A stretch of 23,619 nt of DNA from CAYONZ01 sp964405465 (GTDB lineage: Bacteria > Bdellovibrionota > Bdellovibrionia > Bdellovibrionales > JAMPXM01), in assembly GCA_964405465.1 (NCBI GenBank), contig CAYONZ010000049.1, forward strand, positions 1 through 23,619, written 5' to 3'. Below, one piece after another: positions 15,009 to 22,326 of the stretch (position 1 is the first letter of the stretch; each line of letters begins with the position of its first letter). The notes below the pieces were generated by a model, which was not told the origin of the DNA, did no database searches, and saw nothing but the letters and a program-made list of their open reading frames with translations. Both the position numbers and the translations under genes were made by a program.

Positions 15009-16289
15009 ATGCTTGGCTCATCTGGACTAGCAGGGCAAAATGAAGTCATGATTTTACTTATGCAAATGGCCTTTCGAAATCTATTGCGGTACTTTCGTCG
15101 AAGTTTGATCACAATGCTCAGTATCGCGGTTGGACTTGCGATTCTCTTATGGCTGCAGTGTTTGATTGCAGGACGAAATGAAAACATGATTCAGAAAATC
15201 ACGTCTACCTATACGGGCCATGTACAGATCTTTCACAAAGAATATCGAGAGAACCGTTTGCCGAGTAAATCCTTTCAGGCTCCTCAGCAAATGAGCGACT
15301 GGGGTTTACCGAACGGCCTTGATTCTTCGGAGCGAGTTCATCTGCCCTCTATTTTTTCGACAGGAGAGGATTCGGTACCAGCCATGCTCGAGGGCATTGA
15401 GCCAGAAAATGAATCTCGCATTACCAAATTGAGATCAAGTTTGGTACAGGGTCTTTACCTTGAAGACGATGTGAATTGTGAAAGAAAAGAAGCCTATGTC
15501 GGCCGGCGAATGGCAGAGGTTCTTCATCTTGAAGTGGGCGGAAAACTTGTGGTGATGACTCAGGCCAACGATGGAACCCTTGGAAACGATCTTTTTCATG
15601 TGAAAGGTCTTTACGAGAGTGGGTCTCCAGATTTCGACAAGTCCTATGTTTTTGTGGCGCTTGCTTGCGCCCAAAAGATCGGTGCAGTTCAAGGTATTCA
15701 TGAGGTCGTAATTAAATTACGTGATTCAAAGCAAGAGTCAGCGGTTATCGCGAGTGTCACAGAGCAATTGCAAAAGCAAGGATTGCATAATCTCGAAGTC
15801 ACCACCTGGAGAGAAGCGATCCCTGGTGTTGCCACTATGATTCGTTTCAACGATGCAACGTTCAAGTTGATCACATTGGTTCTGTTCTCGGTCATCGTTC
15901 TCGGCGTCGTGAATACATTGCTCATGAATATCTTTGAGAGAACCAGAGAGTTTGGCGTGATGCTGGCCTTGGGTACAACACCAGCACAGTTGCAGATACT
16001 GATTGTTTTCGAAAGTTTTTTTCTCGGGGTGTTTTCAGCTTTTGGCGGAACTGTTTTAGGTTTAATCGCAGTTTTGTATAGTCGCCAATTCGGATTTGAT
16101 CTCACACCTTTCTTTGGCAAACAAACTGGAACCGATGGATTCAATTTTGATTTGGTGATTCATCCTATTTTTGAGTTTGGATCTTTTTCGCAATTGGTTT
16201 TAATTGTTTTAGGTTTTATTGTTCTGGCTGGTGTTTGGCCGGCATATCGCGCATCAAAATTAAATCCGATTGAGGTGATCAGGTCATGA
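15009..16289 (+). CDS. FtsX/LolC-E/MacB-type ABC transporter permease
   Basis: 426 residues. The topology is LolC/LolE-like: TM1 at about 33-54, a periplasmic domain of about 225 residues, then TM2 (285-307), TM3 (328-356) and TM4 (393-411), ending with the family's YRASKLNPIEVIR tail. NIFERTREFGVMLALGTTP between TM2 and TM3 is the FtsX coupling-helix signature. ATG 15009 is supported by GAGG nine bases upstream; ATG 15048 and 15060 are alternatives that bring the N-terminus closer to the usual M-A-F-R-N-L. These permeases extract lipoproteins or lipidic substrates from the inner membrane to a periplasmic carrier. The stop overlaps the LolA-like gene by ATGA, so carrier and permease are coupled. 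Confidence 0.88.
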   Translation: MLGSSGLAGQNEVMILLMQMAFRNLLRYFRRSLITMLSIAVGLAILLWLQCLIAGRNENMIQKITSTYTGHVQIFHKEYRENRLPSKSFQAPQQMSDWGLPNGLDSSERVHLPSIFSTGEDSVPAMLEGIEPENESRITKLRSSLVQGLYLEDDVNCERKEAYVGRRMAEVLHLEVGGKLVVMTQANDGTLGNDLFHVKGLYESGSPDFDKSYVFVALACAQKIGAVQGIHEVVIKLRDSKQESAVIASVTEQLQKQGLHNLEVTTWREAIPGVATMIRFNDATFKLITLVLFSVIVLGVVNTLLMNIFERTREFGVMLALGTTPAQLQILIVFESFFLGVFSAFGGTVLGLIAVLYSRQFGFDLTPFFGKQTGTDGFNFDLVIHPIFEFGSFSQLVLIVLGFIVLAGVWPAYRASKLNPIEVIRS

Positions 16290-17167
16290 AAAAATCTGCA
16301 GTTCTATTTTTAAAAAAAAGAAGTCTAGCTGTTCAGTGTTGTCTATTGGCTTTGACGGTTGGAGTGAGTTTGAAACTCGAGGCAAGTGGTAAAACCGCTG
16401 GTGAAGTGGCAAGCATGGTGGCGGGGACTGAGGCGAAATCTTCTGTCGTGATGAGTGATGCGGCTGCCACCGATCTGGTTAAGCGAGCGGAGACGCATCT
16501 TGAAGGAAAAAGTTTTCAAGGCCGACTATCGATGGTGGTGGATCGCGATGGCAGTCAACGAACTCTAGGTATGCAGGTTTGGATGCGCGGAAGAGAGGCT
16601 GCGTTGATTAAAATATCTAAACCTCCAAAAGATCGAGGCACGGGAAACCTACGTTTGAAAATGGATCTCTGGCAATATTTGCCGAACGTGAATAGAGTGA
16701 TTCGCGTTCCGTCCTCGATGATGCTCCAGAGTTGGATGGGATCTGATTTTACGAATGATGATCTGGTTCGTGCGAGTAGTCTTTTAAATGATTACACCCA
16801 CAAGGTTTTAGCCAAAGAAGATTCTGTTGAGGGTAAGGCATTGAAAATTGAATTGACGCCTAAGAAAGACGCCGCCGTTGTCTGGGGAAAGGTTTTGCTT
16901 TGGGTGCGAGAAAAAGATGCTGCGCCAATTAAACAAGAGTTCTATAATGAAAAAAATGAATTGGTTAAAGTTATGCAAGGTGAGAACCTGCACCAGTTTG
17001 GTAGTCATGTTATTCCTCTTAAGATGAAGATGACCAATGTGAAAAAAAACGGCCAATTCACAGCAATCGAGTATGATGAAAAATCCATTCATTTCGATGA
17101 GGTGATTGGTGACGAAGTGTTCACGCAAATGAATCTGCAGAAACCAGTTCAAGGTGGTGCAGAGTGA
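16286..17167 (+). CDS. LolA-like periplasmic carrier (outer-membrane lipoprotein-sorting family)
   Basis: 293 residues. The N-terminal basic stretch and hydrophobic segment (about 13-29) ending LEASG suggest a Sec signal peptide. The mature part shows DRDGSQRTLGMQVWMRG, ALIKISKPPKDRGTG, WQYLPNVNRVIRVPSS (129-144) and SWMGSDFTNDDL (149-160), the hallmark pattern of the outer-membrane lipoprotein-sorting (LolA_like) family with an open beta-barrel lipid-binding fold. Members commonly lie beside RND/MMPL or FtsX-type exporters, as here. It overlaps both neighbours by 4 bp (ATGA upstream, GTGA downstream). Role by inference: accepts the lipid product or a lipoprotein from the permease and moves it toward the outer membrane. 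Confidence 0.85.
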   Translation: MKKSAVLFLKKRSLAVQCCLLALTVGVSLKLEASGKTAGEVASMVAGTEAKSSVVMSDAAATDLVKRAETHLEGKSFQGRLSMVVDRDGSQRTLGMQVWMRGREAALIKISKPPKDRGTGNLRLKMDLWQYLPNVNRVIRVPSSMMLQSWMGSDFTNDDLVRASSLLNDYTHKVLAKEDSVEGKALKIELTPKKDAAVVWGKVLLWVREKDAAPIKQEFYNEKNELVKVMQGENLHQFGSHVIPLKMKMTNVKKNGQFTAIEYDEKSIHFDEVIGDEVFTQMNLQKPVQGGAE

Positions 17168-17913
17168 GCGGGAGTCACAATCGAGACAGTGCAAGGCCTC
17201 CGCTGGTTCAATATGTTGGGGCCGATGTTGTCGGCTTGGTTTTTAGTTGGACACCCGCGGTTTTTGCCTGGGGCAGCGCTATTTTCTTTGCTCTGAAGAT
17301 GTGGCGTGCAGAACAGAAATGGGTATTGATTTTTATTCCGGTGGTGGCAAGTTTAAGTTTGATTCTCTGTCTTTTTGTTTTTCGTATTTGTCTACCTAAA
17401 CTTCGCCGTGGTGTGTATCCGGTGAGTTTAAATAAAATGGTGGTGAGTTGGTGGTGTCAGGTGGCGATGGGGCGCGCACTTGATGTTAGCGGTCTTCGGG
17501 CCTTTATTTTTTCAAGTCCATTGATGAAGTTTCTTTTTTTTCGGGCGATGGGCGCTAAATTCAAGTATCGCGCGCAAACATCTCTGAACACCGACTTTGT
17601 GGACTATCCTTTGATTGAAATTTCTGAGGGTGTCACGATCGGCGAGGGCACTTTGATTTCTTGTCACAGCATGATTGGCGATAAGATAATGCTCAAAGGG
17701 GTTTCGATTGGACCCAATGTGTTGGTTAGTGCCAACTGTGCTATTGGTCCTGGAACGGTGATCAAAGAAGGAGCCTATATTGGCTATCGTAATTCACTCT
17801 TAGGAATTACAATTGAGGCTCGTCAACGGGTTGAAGATTTTCAGTATGACTACGGTCCCCGCTTGAAGAACGCAGCCAATAAAACCCAAGAGGAAGAGCC
17901 AGCATCGCCGTAA
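17164..17913 (+). CDS. Membrane-anchored left-handed beta-helix (hexapeptide-repeat) protein, possible acyltransferase
   Basis: 249 residues. Two predicted membrane segments (about 22-45 and 53-75) precede a basic linker and, from about 148 to 215, hexapeptide turns such as ISEGVTIGEGTLIS, MIGDKIMLKGVSIGPNVLVS and AIGPGTVIKEGAYIG, which form a left-handed parallel beta-helix. Such domains occur in O-acyl/acetyltransferases, and similar membrane plus beta-helix modules end some NRPS-like proteins. I see no clear catalytic His, so acyltransferase activity is not established. The GTG start overlaps the LolA-like stop (GTGA). The last 107 bp overlap the 3' end of the MFS gene on the other strand. 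It may modify or help export the product. Confidence 0.65.
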   Translation: MSGSHNRDSARPPLVQYVGADVVGLVFSWTPAVFAWGSAIFFALKMWRAEQKWVLIFIPVVASLSLILCLFVFRICLPKLRRGVYPVSLNKMVVSWWCQVAMGRALDVSGLRAFIFSSPLMKFLFFRAMGAKFKYRAQTSLNTDFVDYPLIEISEGVTIGEGTLISCHSMIGDKIMLKGVSIGPNVLVSANCAIGPGTVIKEGAYIGYRNSLLGITIEARQRVEDFQYDYGPRLKNAANKTQEEEPASP

Positions 17914-18976
17914 GCACGAGTGATGATGTCAAAGCAAAGCGTGAGACCACTGCGCTCGGTTCACGAAATTCCCAGATGAGTGCTGGCAGAACAGCCATTG
18001 GTATATCAGTAAAGGTTATCCAGAGAGAATTTGATCGGCCGATCTTTGTTGGATCATTCCATCCGAGTTGAGCAACACAGAGACTGATCAATGAGCCTGA
18101 CCAGAAACCCATCGTGGCCATCGCACTCCACCAAAATATCGAAGCAAATTCACCAGAGCTTAAAGACTGCTCAAGAAGAACCAGCGCTGGAATTCCGAGG
18201 ACTACCCATATTGGACGCGAAAGAAAATTTCCAATGCCGAACAAAACACCAAGTAGCACAAACGTGGCGCCAGACAATAGCGGCAAAAAATGATGAATCT
18301 CGGTTGACCACCAGCCAATTAAAGGTTCAAGGCCCATGCCGAGTGCCTTTGCCGCCCCTAGTGCAAAGGCAAAGGCCCATATCACGCGTGTGGGTCGACT
18401 CTGTTGCGAGATCTCATGAGTTGAGGGCGTTTCGTCTTGGGTTGCATCTATGAGATGAAGCTTAAGGTTTTTTGCCCAAAAAATTTGAACGATGAGAATG
18501 ATCATCGTACTTAGCACCGCGATTTGAATTGGCAATTCGACAGAGTTCTTTATCAAAAGATATCCGGCGAGGGGGCCAAAAAGATATCCAGAGCTTCCAA
18601 TACCGAGAAGGTAACCAATAAATTTCTTGAAATCAGTAAGATCTTTGCAGATGAATCGAGCCAGAGAGAGGGCGCTCACTTGTCCCAGTGCAAGGCTTAG
18701 TCCTTCAAATGCACGTCCAATCCAGGAGTGTGAGGGCAAACCCAATAAAAGGCCAAGGCCAAGAGCTTGAAAAACGAGTGAAATGGTTAAGCCATTTTTG
18801 TGCCCAATGCGATCGCTTAGCAGTCCCATCGGAAGTAAAACAAAAATCTTAATCAGCGCAAAAGAGCTAAATGCGAGTCCTGCATTTTGCAACTCGAGTC
18901 TTGGAATGACTGGAATCAAAATTCCATAGCAGAAATTGAAAAAAACCGAGAGAAAGACAATCCAGACTCGTGTCAC
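17807..18976 (-). CDS. MFS transporter
   Basis: 389 residues, almost entirely hydrophobic helices, consistent with 12 membrane segments. The motif A region between TM2 and TM3 reads GLLSDRIGHKNG, the standard G-x-x-x-D-R-x-G-x-K/R. A hydrophilic central loop (ATQDETPSTHEISQQSRPT) separates the halves. GTG 18976 is chosen because AAGGAAA lies about nine bases upstream. It ends inside the beta-helix gene (107-bp tail-to-tail overlap). Substrate unknown; a drug/metabolite effluxer is the simplest guess, giving self-resistance or release of a soluble product. Confidence 0.87.
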   Translation of the reverse strand: MTRVWIVFLSVFFNFCYGILIPVIPRLELQNAGLAFSSFALIKIFVLLPMGLLSDRIGHKNGLTISLVFQALGLGLLLGLPSHSWIGRAFEGLSLALGQVSALSLARFICKDLTDFKKFIGYLLGIGSSGYLFGPLAGYLLIKNSVELPIQIAVLSTMIILIVQIFWAKNLKLHLIDATQDETPSTHEISQQSRPTRVIWAFAFALGAAKALGMGLEPLIGWWSTEIHHFLPLLSGATFVLLGVLFGIGNFLSRPIWVVLGIPALVLLEQSLSSGEFASIFWWSAMATMGFWSGSLISLCVAQLGWNDPTKIGRSNSLWITFTDIPMAVLPALIWEFREPSAVVSRFALTSSLVLTAMLALPLGFYWLRSSSGDRSHTENLQPVDEPQL

Positions 18977-19092
18977 GATGATATTTCCTTATGGGGATTA
19001 CAAAAGAGATAGGGGTGTCGCACTAGATTCTGCGTAATGGAGATCGTAACGAAGTAAATTTTTGCCAATCGATTCATCACGAATCTCCAGTA

Positions 19093-19269
19093 GTGTGGCT
19101 ACTTAAAAAGAAGAGTTCTCTGGTGTATCATAATCGTTTTGCGATTGAATATCATTGGCAAGACTGTATTCATTTGCCGGGAGTGAAGAAACTTCTGTGT
19201 CTGTCGAATTTTTGGTCATTTGATTTTGAATGGCGATCACCTCTGGTCCTGTTAGGTAAACAAATATAA
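19093..19269 (+). CDS. Possible small ORF (58 aa) or gene fragment
   Basis: GTG 19093 to TAA 19269 encodes a peptide with protein-like composition rich in Trp, His, Tyr and Leu (segments NRFAIEYHWQDCIHLPG and WSFDFEWRSPLVLLG). The frame stays open upstream to 19027 but with no ATG, GTG or TTG start. No ribosome site precedes the GTG. I do not recognise the sequence. It could be a remnant of a larger gene, a small protein or chance. Confidence 0.25.
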   Translation: MWLLKKKSSLVYHNRFAIEYHWQDCIHLPGVKKLLCLSNFWSFDFEWRSPLVLLGKQI

Positions 19270-19373
19270 TTTATTTTTACAAATTGATTTGATGACCAAA
19301 AACCGACCTGCCAGGACGATTTTGGCGCGGTTCATGGCCCTGGCACCGCTCATTTTCAATTAAATCGAAATAG

Positions 19374-19582
19374 TGCTGGCCCCCTCTAGGGCATATCCGT
19401 TGCACTGGCAATGGCGACACCACAGAAGATATCGACGCTTTGAAAGCTTCGCGTTCTTTCATTAGTCAAATTTTTAGGGGTCACGATGTGCGAACGGCTG
19501 GAGGATATGGCTGGCGGTTTTCGAAGTTGCCAGAGACGCAGCCAGAGAAGCAGCCAGAGATGGCACCAGAGAAGGAAATCGA
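19374..19582 (+). pseudogene. Possible remnant of a coding region upstream of GH3
   Basis: After a stop at 19371 the frame reads protein-like sequence (GHIRCTGNGDTTEDIDALKA, then SRSFISQIFRGHDVRTAGG) ending in Pro-Glu repeats, and then runs out of frame into the GH3 gene, where it becomes an evident shadow. The T-T-E-D-I-D-A-L segment loosely recalls the C-terminus of fold-type I PLP enzymes such as cysteine desulfurases. That resemblance is weak and by eye. There is no good start. Confidence 0.25.
19527..19574 (+). repeat. Four tandem 12-bp repeats before the GH3 start
   Basis: Units TTGCCAGAGACG, CAGCCAGAGAAG, CAGCCAGAGATG and GCACCAGAGAAG follow each other without gaps; the core CCAGAGA is invariant. 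In the frame of the upstream remnant they encode x-P-E-x four times. The last unit runs into the GAAGGA ribosome site of GH3 (ATG 19583), so copy number could affect translation. Confidence 0.75.
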
Positions 19583-20992
19583 ATGGGCTTTAAATCTCGT
19601 TTTGCAAAATTGCTCAATGCTCGAGCTTATTCTCAGTTTGTGCGAGCTTGTCAAAATCCTGAGCGTGCTTATCAGGAGTTATGGAAGGAGATCTATCGCG
19701 AAATTTCGCCTTCTCCTTTTTGGCAATCTCGAAGAGCCTCTGCAAATCTTGAGAGTTATGAGGTCACCGAATATGGCGACTATATCGATGCTTTAGAGCG
19801 TTCATTTAAACAAAAAAATTCAGAATTAAATGGGCAAGAGATTTTATTTTGGTGTGAGTCCTCGGGCACCACTGGTAAACGAAAAGTCTTTCCGATTTCA
19901 GAAAATTATCTTGAACAGATACAGCGCACAACCAAACCGTTTTCGTATTTGGTCTGTCAGAAATTTCCTAAGTTTTTAGAGAATCCTTTAATTTATTTTG
20001 CTGCAACCCAGCCTCTTGAACGATCACCTGCAGGAATAGAGGTCGGGTTCATTAGTAATTTTGTCTATCGCCGAATGCCTCGATTGATTCGAAAAAGCTA
20101 TGCGTTTCCCAGCGAATTGTATCAAAGTTCTGATTTGTTTTATGAATGGGGACCGCTCTACGCTTTGGCGCAAGATATGTGTGGTTTGTTTGCCATCACG
20201 CCGTCGATGATCGTGCAGTTTGCAACCCGAATTGAAAACAATCGGGACCGGTTTCTCGAGATACTGGCAGAGCCAAGTCGTTGGCCTCAGAATCTGCCTA
20301 GGGTCGAAGTGAGTCGAGAACGCTTGGCTCTTTTGCGAGAGGTTCTTGCAAAAAAGCAAATCTGTTTTTCTGAAATTTGGCCATCGATGCAATTGATTAC
20401 AACATGGAAGGCTTCAACCTGTGGTTTGCAATTGCGAGAATTGGATCGATTTTTAGATGCAAAAATATTGGTTACCGATGGGCAGTATTCTGCAACTGAG
20501 GGCTGGATGACCGTGCCAATGATTGATTCGCGAGTGGGGAGTGTGCTTCACCCTTCAGCAATACTTGTAGAATTTGTAGAACATGGTCAGACCGTTTGTC
20601 GCGAAAATATTTTGCAACCTTGGCAACTCACACCAGGAAAAGACTATGAGGTGCTTTTAACCCAAAAGATGGGATTTGTGCGGTACCGATTGCATGATGT
20701 GGTACGTTGCAATGGTTTTTGGTATCGTTCCCCTATTTTGGAATTTCGCTTTAAAGCCGGTAATATNNNNNNNNNNNNNNNNNNNNNNNNNNNNNNNNNN
20801 NNNNNNNNNNNNNNNNNNNNNNNNNNNNNNNNNNNNNNNNNNNNNNNNNNNNNNNNNNNNNNNNNNTCCGGTCTTTTGCGACCGGTAGAAATCAAATTAC
20901 TTTCAGTAGAGCATCCCATTTGGACGAAAAACACTCACGCACAGGCTAAACAAAAAACATTGAGTAAAGAGCCACTCTTGAACTGCTGCTGA
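19583..20992 (+). CDS. GH3-family acyl-acid amido synthetase (interrupted by an assembly gap)
   Basis: ATG 19583 has GAAGGA six bases upstream. About 394 residues precede a 100-N gap and 41 follow it in the frame implied by 100 N. The three GH3 nucleotide-binding motifs are visible: ESSGTTGKRKVFPIS (92-106), VTDGQYSATEGW (297-308, usual Y-x-S/A-S/T-E-G) and VRYRLHDVVRCNGF (366-379, usual Y-R-x-G-D-V-V). After the gap, AKQKTLSKEPLL corresponds to the family's C-terminal G-Q-x-K-x-P-x-L region. GH3 enzymes adenylate a carboxylic acid and conjugate it to an amino acid amine; bacterial members are mostly uncharacterised. Normal length is about 500-550 residues, so the gap probably hides more than the nominal 33. 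Transcribed alone. It may conjugate the lipid made here to an amino acid or amine. Confidence 0.83.
   Translation: MGFKSRFAKLLNARAYSQFVRACQNPERAYQELWKEIYREISPSPFWQSRRASANLESYEVTEYGDYIDALERSFKQKNSELNGQEILFWCESSGTTGKRKVFPISENYLEQIQRTTKPFSYLVCQKFPKFLENPLIYFAATQPLERSPAGIEVGFISNFVYRRMPRLIRKSYAFPSELYQSSDLFYEWGPLYALAQDMCGLFAITPSMIVQFATRIENNRDRFLEILAEPSRWPQNLPRVEVSRERLALLREVLAKKQICFSEIWPSMQLITTWKASTCGLQLRELDRFLDAKILVTDGQYSATEGWMTVPMIDSRVGSVLHPSAILVEFVEHGQTVCRENILQPWQLTPGKDYEVLLTQKMGFVRYRLHDVVRCNGFWYRSPILEFRFKAGNXXXXXXXXXXXXXXXXXXXXXXXXXXXXXXXXXXSGLLRPVEIKLLSVEHPIWTKNTHAQAKQKTLSKEPLLNCC
20767..20866. other. Assembly gap (100 N)
   Basis: Exactly 100 consecutive N, the conventional placeholder for a gap of unknown size. 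It falls inside the C-terminal domain of the GH3 gene. The two sides may be joined by scaffolding only, so true length, frame continuity and even the adjacency of the flanks are not shown by the sequence. Confidence 0.98.
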
Positions 20993-20994
20993 TA

Positions 20995-21024
20995 AACAAC
21001 CAGGTGGTCGAGTACCTTGGTGTT
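20995..21024. terminator. Possible bidirectional terminator hairpin
   Basis: Between the GH3 stop (20992) and the convergent KAS III stop (21025), AAC/ACCA/GGT can pair with ACC/TGGT/GTT around a loop of about eight bases, with single-base bulges. It fills the convergent gap exactly. No T-run follows on either strand, so intrinsic termination would be weak. Confidence 0.35.
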
Positions 21025-22059
21025 CTAGAGAAACTCAAGAAGTTGACAGGCAAAAGAAAGACCACCACCGACGCTCATGAGGAGCACTCGGTCTTTGGAT
21101 TTAAAAACCTTGTTTTCAAGTGCCTCAGCCAAAGTGAAAAGTACGGCACTGCCACCAAGATTTCCAAAACGATCAGCTGACCAGAGTAGCTCTCCAGAAA
21201 TATTAGCATCGCGTTTCACTTCTTCGGTGAGCGAGCGACTGACTTGATGGGGGACGATCCAGTCGATGCTTTGCCTTTCACTTGCGCTCGGCAGAAAATT
21301 TTTGAGCATTTCAAGGTAATGTTCTTTGGCGTGTGCTCGAAGTGCGAGAGCGTCTCCAGACAGACAGTAGCCGAAATTTTCTATGGCCTCTGTTCGCGGA
21401 GGCAGATCGGCTGGTGTCGTGTAGAGATCAACGAGTTTTCCTTGGGTCGAAAAGAAGCTTTTGACCACAGTGGCGTGAGCTCTGGATGCTTCGGATTTTT
21501 CGATCCATATTGTGGCGGCGCCATCGGCCATGCCAAACCAGTCATCTCGGCGCTGTGGGTGAATCACTTTCGACATAGTTTCTGCGACTGACACCAACAC
21601 ATTGGAGTAGCCCATCGACAAAAAACCATAGGCCATATGCATTGTTGCAAGTGAGGTTGAACAACCGGCCTTAGTTTCATAAGCCGGACATGAGATACCC
21701 AGCTGCCCCATGATAGAAGCAGCCTGTGAGCCACTGTACCGACGCGTGGTCGTTGTGCCATGAATGAATAGATCTACATTTTTTTGTGAGAGCAAGGCTT
21801 TCTGTGTGGCTTCAAGCGCAAGACTTTCGGTTGTTGGCTCGTCAGGCATAAACGGCGTGGCTGGAATATGCGCCCAGTTTCTATTGGTGAAGCCGATCTC
21901 TTGAGTGATTCGAGTCGACATAAGCTCGAGTTTTTTCTCACTCCAGTTTTGGCAGTCCGGATTCATGCGCAGGAGATCAATATTGCTTAAAGATTTTTTT
22001 GGCCAAGCGCGACCAAAGCCCAAGAAGCGAATCGGAAGTTTTGAATCGATGATATTCAT
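21025..22059 (-). CDS. Second KAS III-like condensing enzyme
   Basis: 344 residues from ATG 22059. The frame extends to ATG 22098, but that extension overlaps the divergent ACP gene and family homology starts near LPIRFLGFGRAWPKKSLSN. The triad is present: Cys133 in TKAGCSTSLA, His271 in VPHQVSRSL and Asn300 in FGNLGGSAVLF, with SVGGGLSFACQLL at the end. It differs clearly from the KAS III at 10.8 kb (AGCS rather than AACA at the nucleophile, PHQVS rather than PHQAN), pointing to a different acyl donor, a non-decarboxylative reaction or acyl transfer (DarB/CerJ/OleA-type variants exist). No ribosome site is evident. It is divergent from the second ACP and SDR genes with only 18 bases between start codons. 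Confidence 0.85.
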   Translation of the reverse strand: MNIIDSKLPIRFLGFGRAWPKKSLSNIDLLRMNPDCQNWSEKKLELMSTRITQEIGFTNRNWAHIPATPFMPDEPTTESLALEATQKALLSQKNVDLFIHGTTTTRRYSGSQAASIMGQLGISCPAYETKAGCSTSLATMHMAYGFLSMGYSNVLVSVAETMSKVIHPQRRDDWFGMADGAATIWIEKSEASRAHATVVKSFFSTQGKLVDLYTTPADLPPRTEAIENFGYCLSGDALALRAHAKEHYLEMLKNFLPSASERQSIDWIVPHQVSRSLTEEVKRDANISGELLWSADRFGNLGGSAVLFTLAEALENKVFKSKDRVLLMSVGGGLSFACQLLEFL

Positions 22060-22077
22060 AGTGATAGAATTGAGGAG

Positions 22078-22326
22078 ATGATAGAAAAAATCAAACACTG
22101 CCTGACGAAGTCGGGTCTTGAAACATTGCCTAGTTCACCAACGACACCGCTTGCGGACTTCGGTTTAGATAGTTTGCAGATTGTGCTCTTGGTTTTACAA
22201 CTTGAAGCAGAGTTTGCGATTAAGATTCCGGCCGATCAAGTGTTGGCAGAAAACTTTGTGAATCTTGAATCTATCCACAATTTGGTTCAACAGCAGTGTG
22301 GGCTCAAGACAGGTGGTCATAAGTGA
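22078..22326 (+). CDS. Second acyl carrier protein
   Basis: 82 residues. Attachment serine is Ser32 in FGLDSLQIVLLV; the helix II/III region AEFAIKIPADQVLAENFVNLESIHNLV is typical of ACP/PCP proteins. ATG 22078 is the only ATG near the start, but the GAGGAG element directly abuts it, an unusually short spacing; ATT 22069 in frame is an unlikely alternative. The stop overlaps the SDR start (GTGA), so ACP and reductase are coupled. The sequence differs enough from the ACP at 14.0 kb to suggest a separate partner, perhaps the divergent KAS III. Confidence 0.9.
   Translation: MIEKIKHCLTKSGLETLPSSPTTPLADFGLDSLQIVLLVLQLEAEFAIKIPADQVLAENFVNLESIHNLVQQQCGLKTGGHK

Larger units (their letters stand above)
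18977..19582. other. 606-bp stretch between MFS and GH3 genes without a convincing complete gene
   Basis: It must contain the promoters of both divergent genes. A TATAAT (19265-19270) sits on the plus strand but lacks a good -35. Coding-like fragments in different frames (19093-19269 and 19374-19582, listed separately), a TGGAGAT/ATCTCCA inverted repeat (19038-19044, 19083-19089) and four 12-bp tandem repeats just before GH3 are present. I see no tRNA, IS end or CRISPR. The pattern suggests decayed coding DNA. Confidence 0.5.

Noticed and set aside
19265..19270. TATAAT as a promoter for GH3
   Set aside because: No acceptable -35 at 16-18 bases upstream, and it lies more than 300 bases from the GH3 start; AT-rich DNA gives such matches by chance.
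19440..19796. 118-aa reading frame overlapping the GH3 start
   Set aside because: It starts at TTG without a ribosome site and its second half is a shadow of GH3 in another frame; only the upstream part is kept as a possible remnant.
19583..20992. LuxE-type acyl-protein synthetase instead of GH3
   Set aside because: YSATEG, YRLHDVV and the ESSGTTG loop spacing match GH3 proteins better than LuxE.
21025..22098. Longer start (ATG 22098) for the second KAS III
   Set aside because: The 13 added residues lie outside the family and would overlap the ACP coding region by 21 bp.
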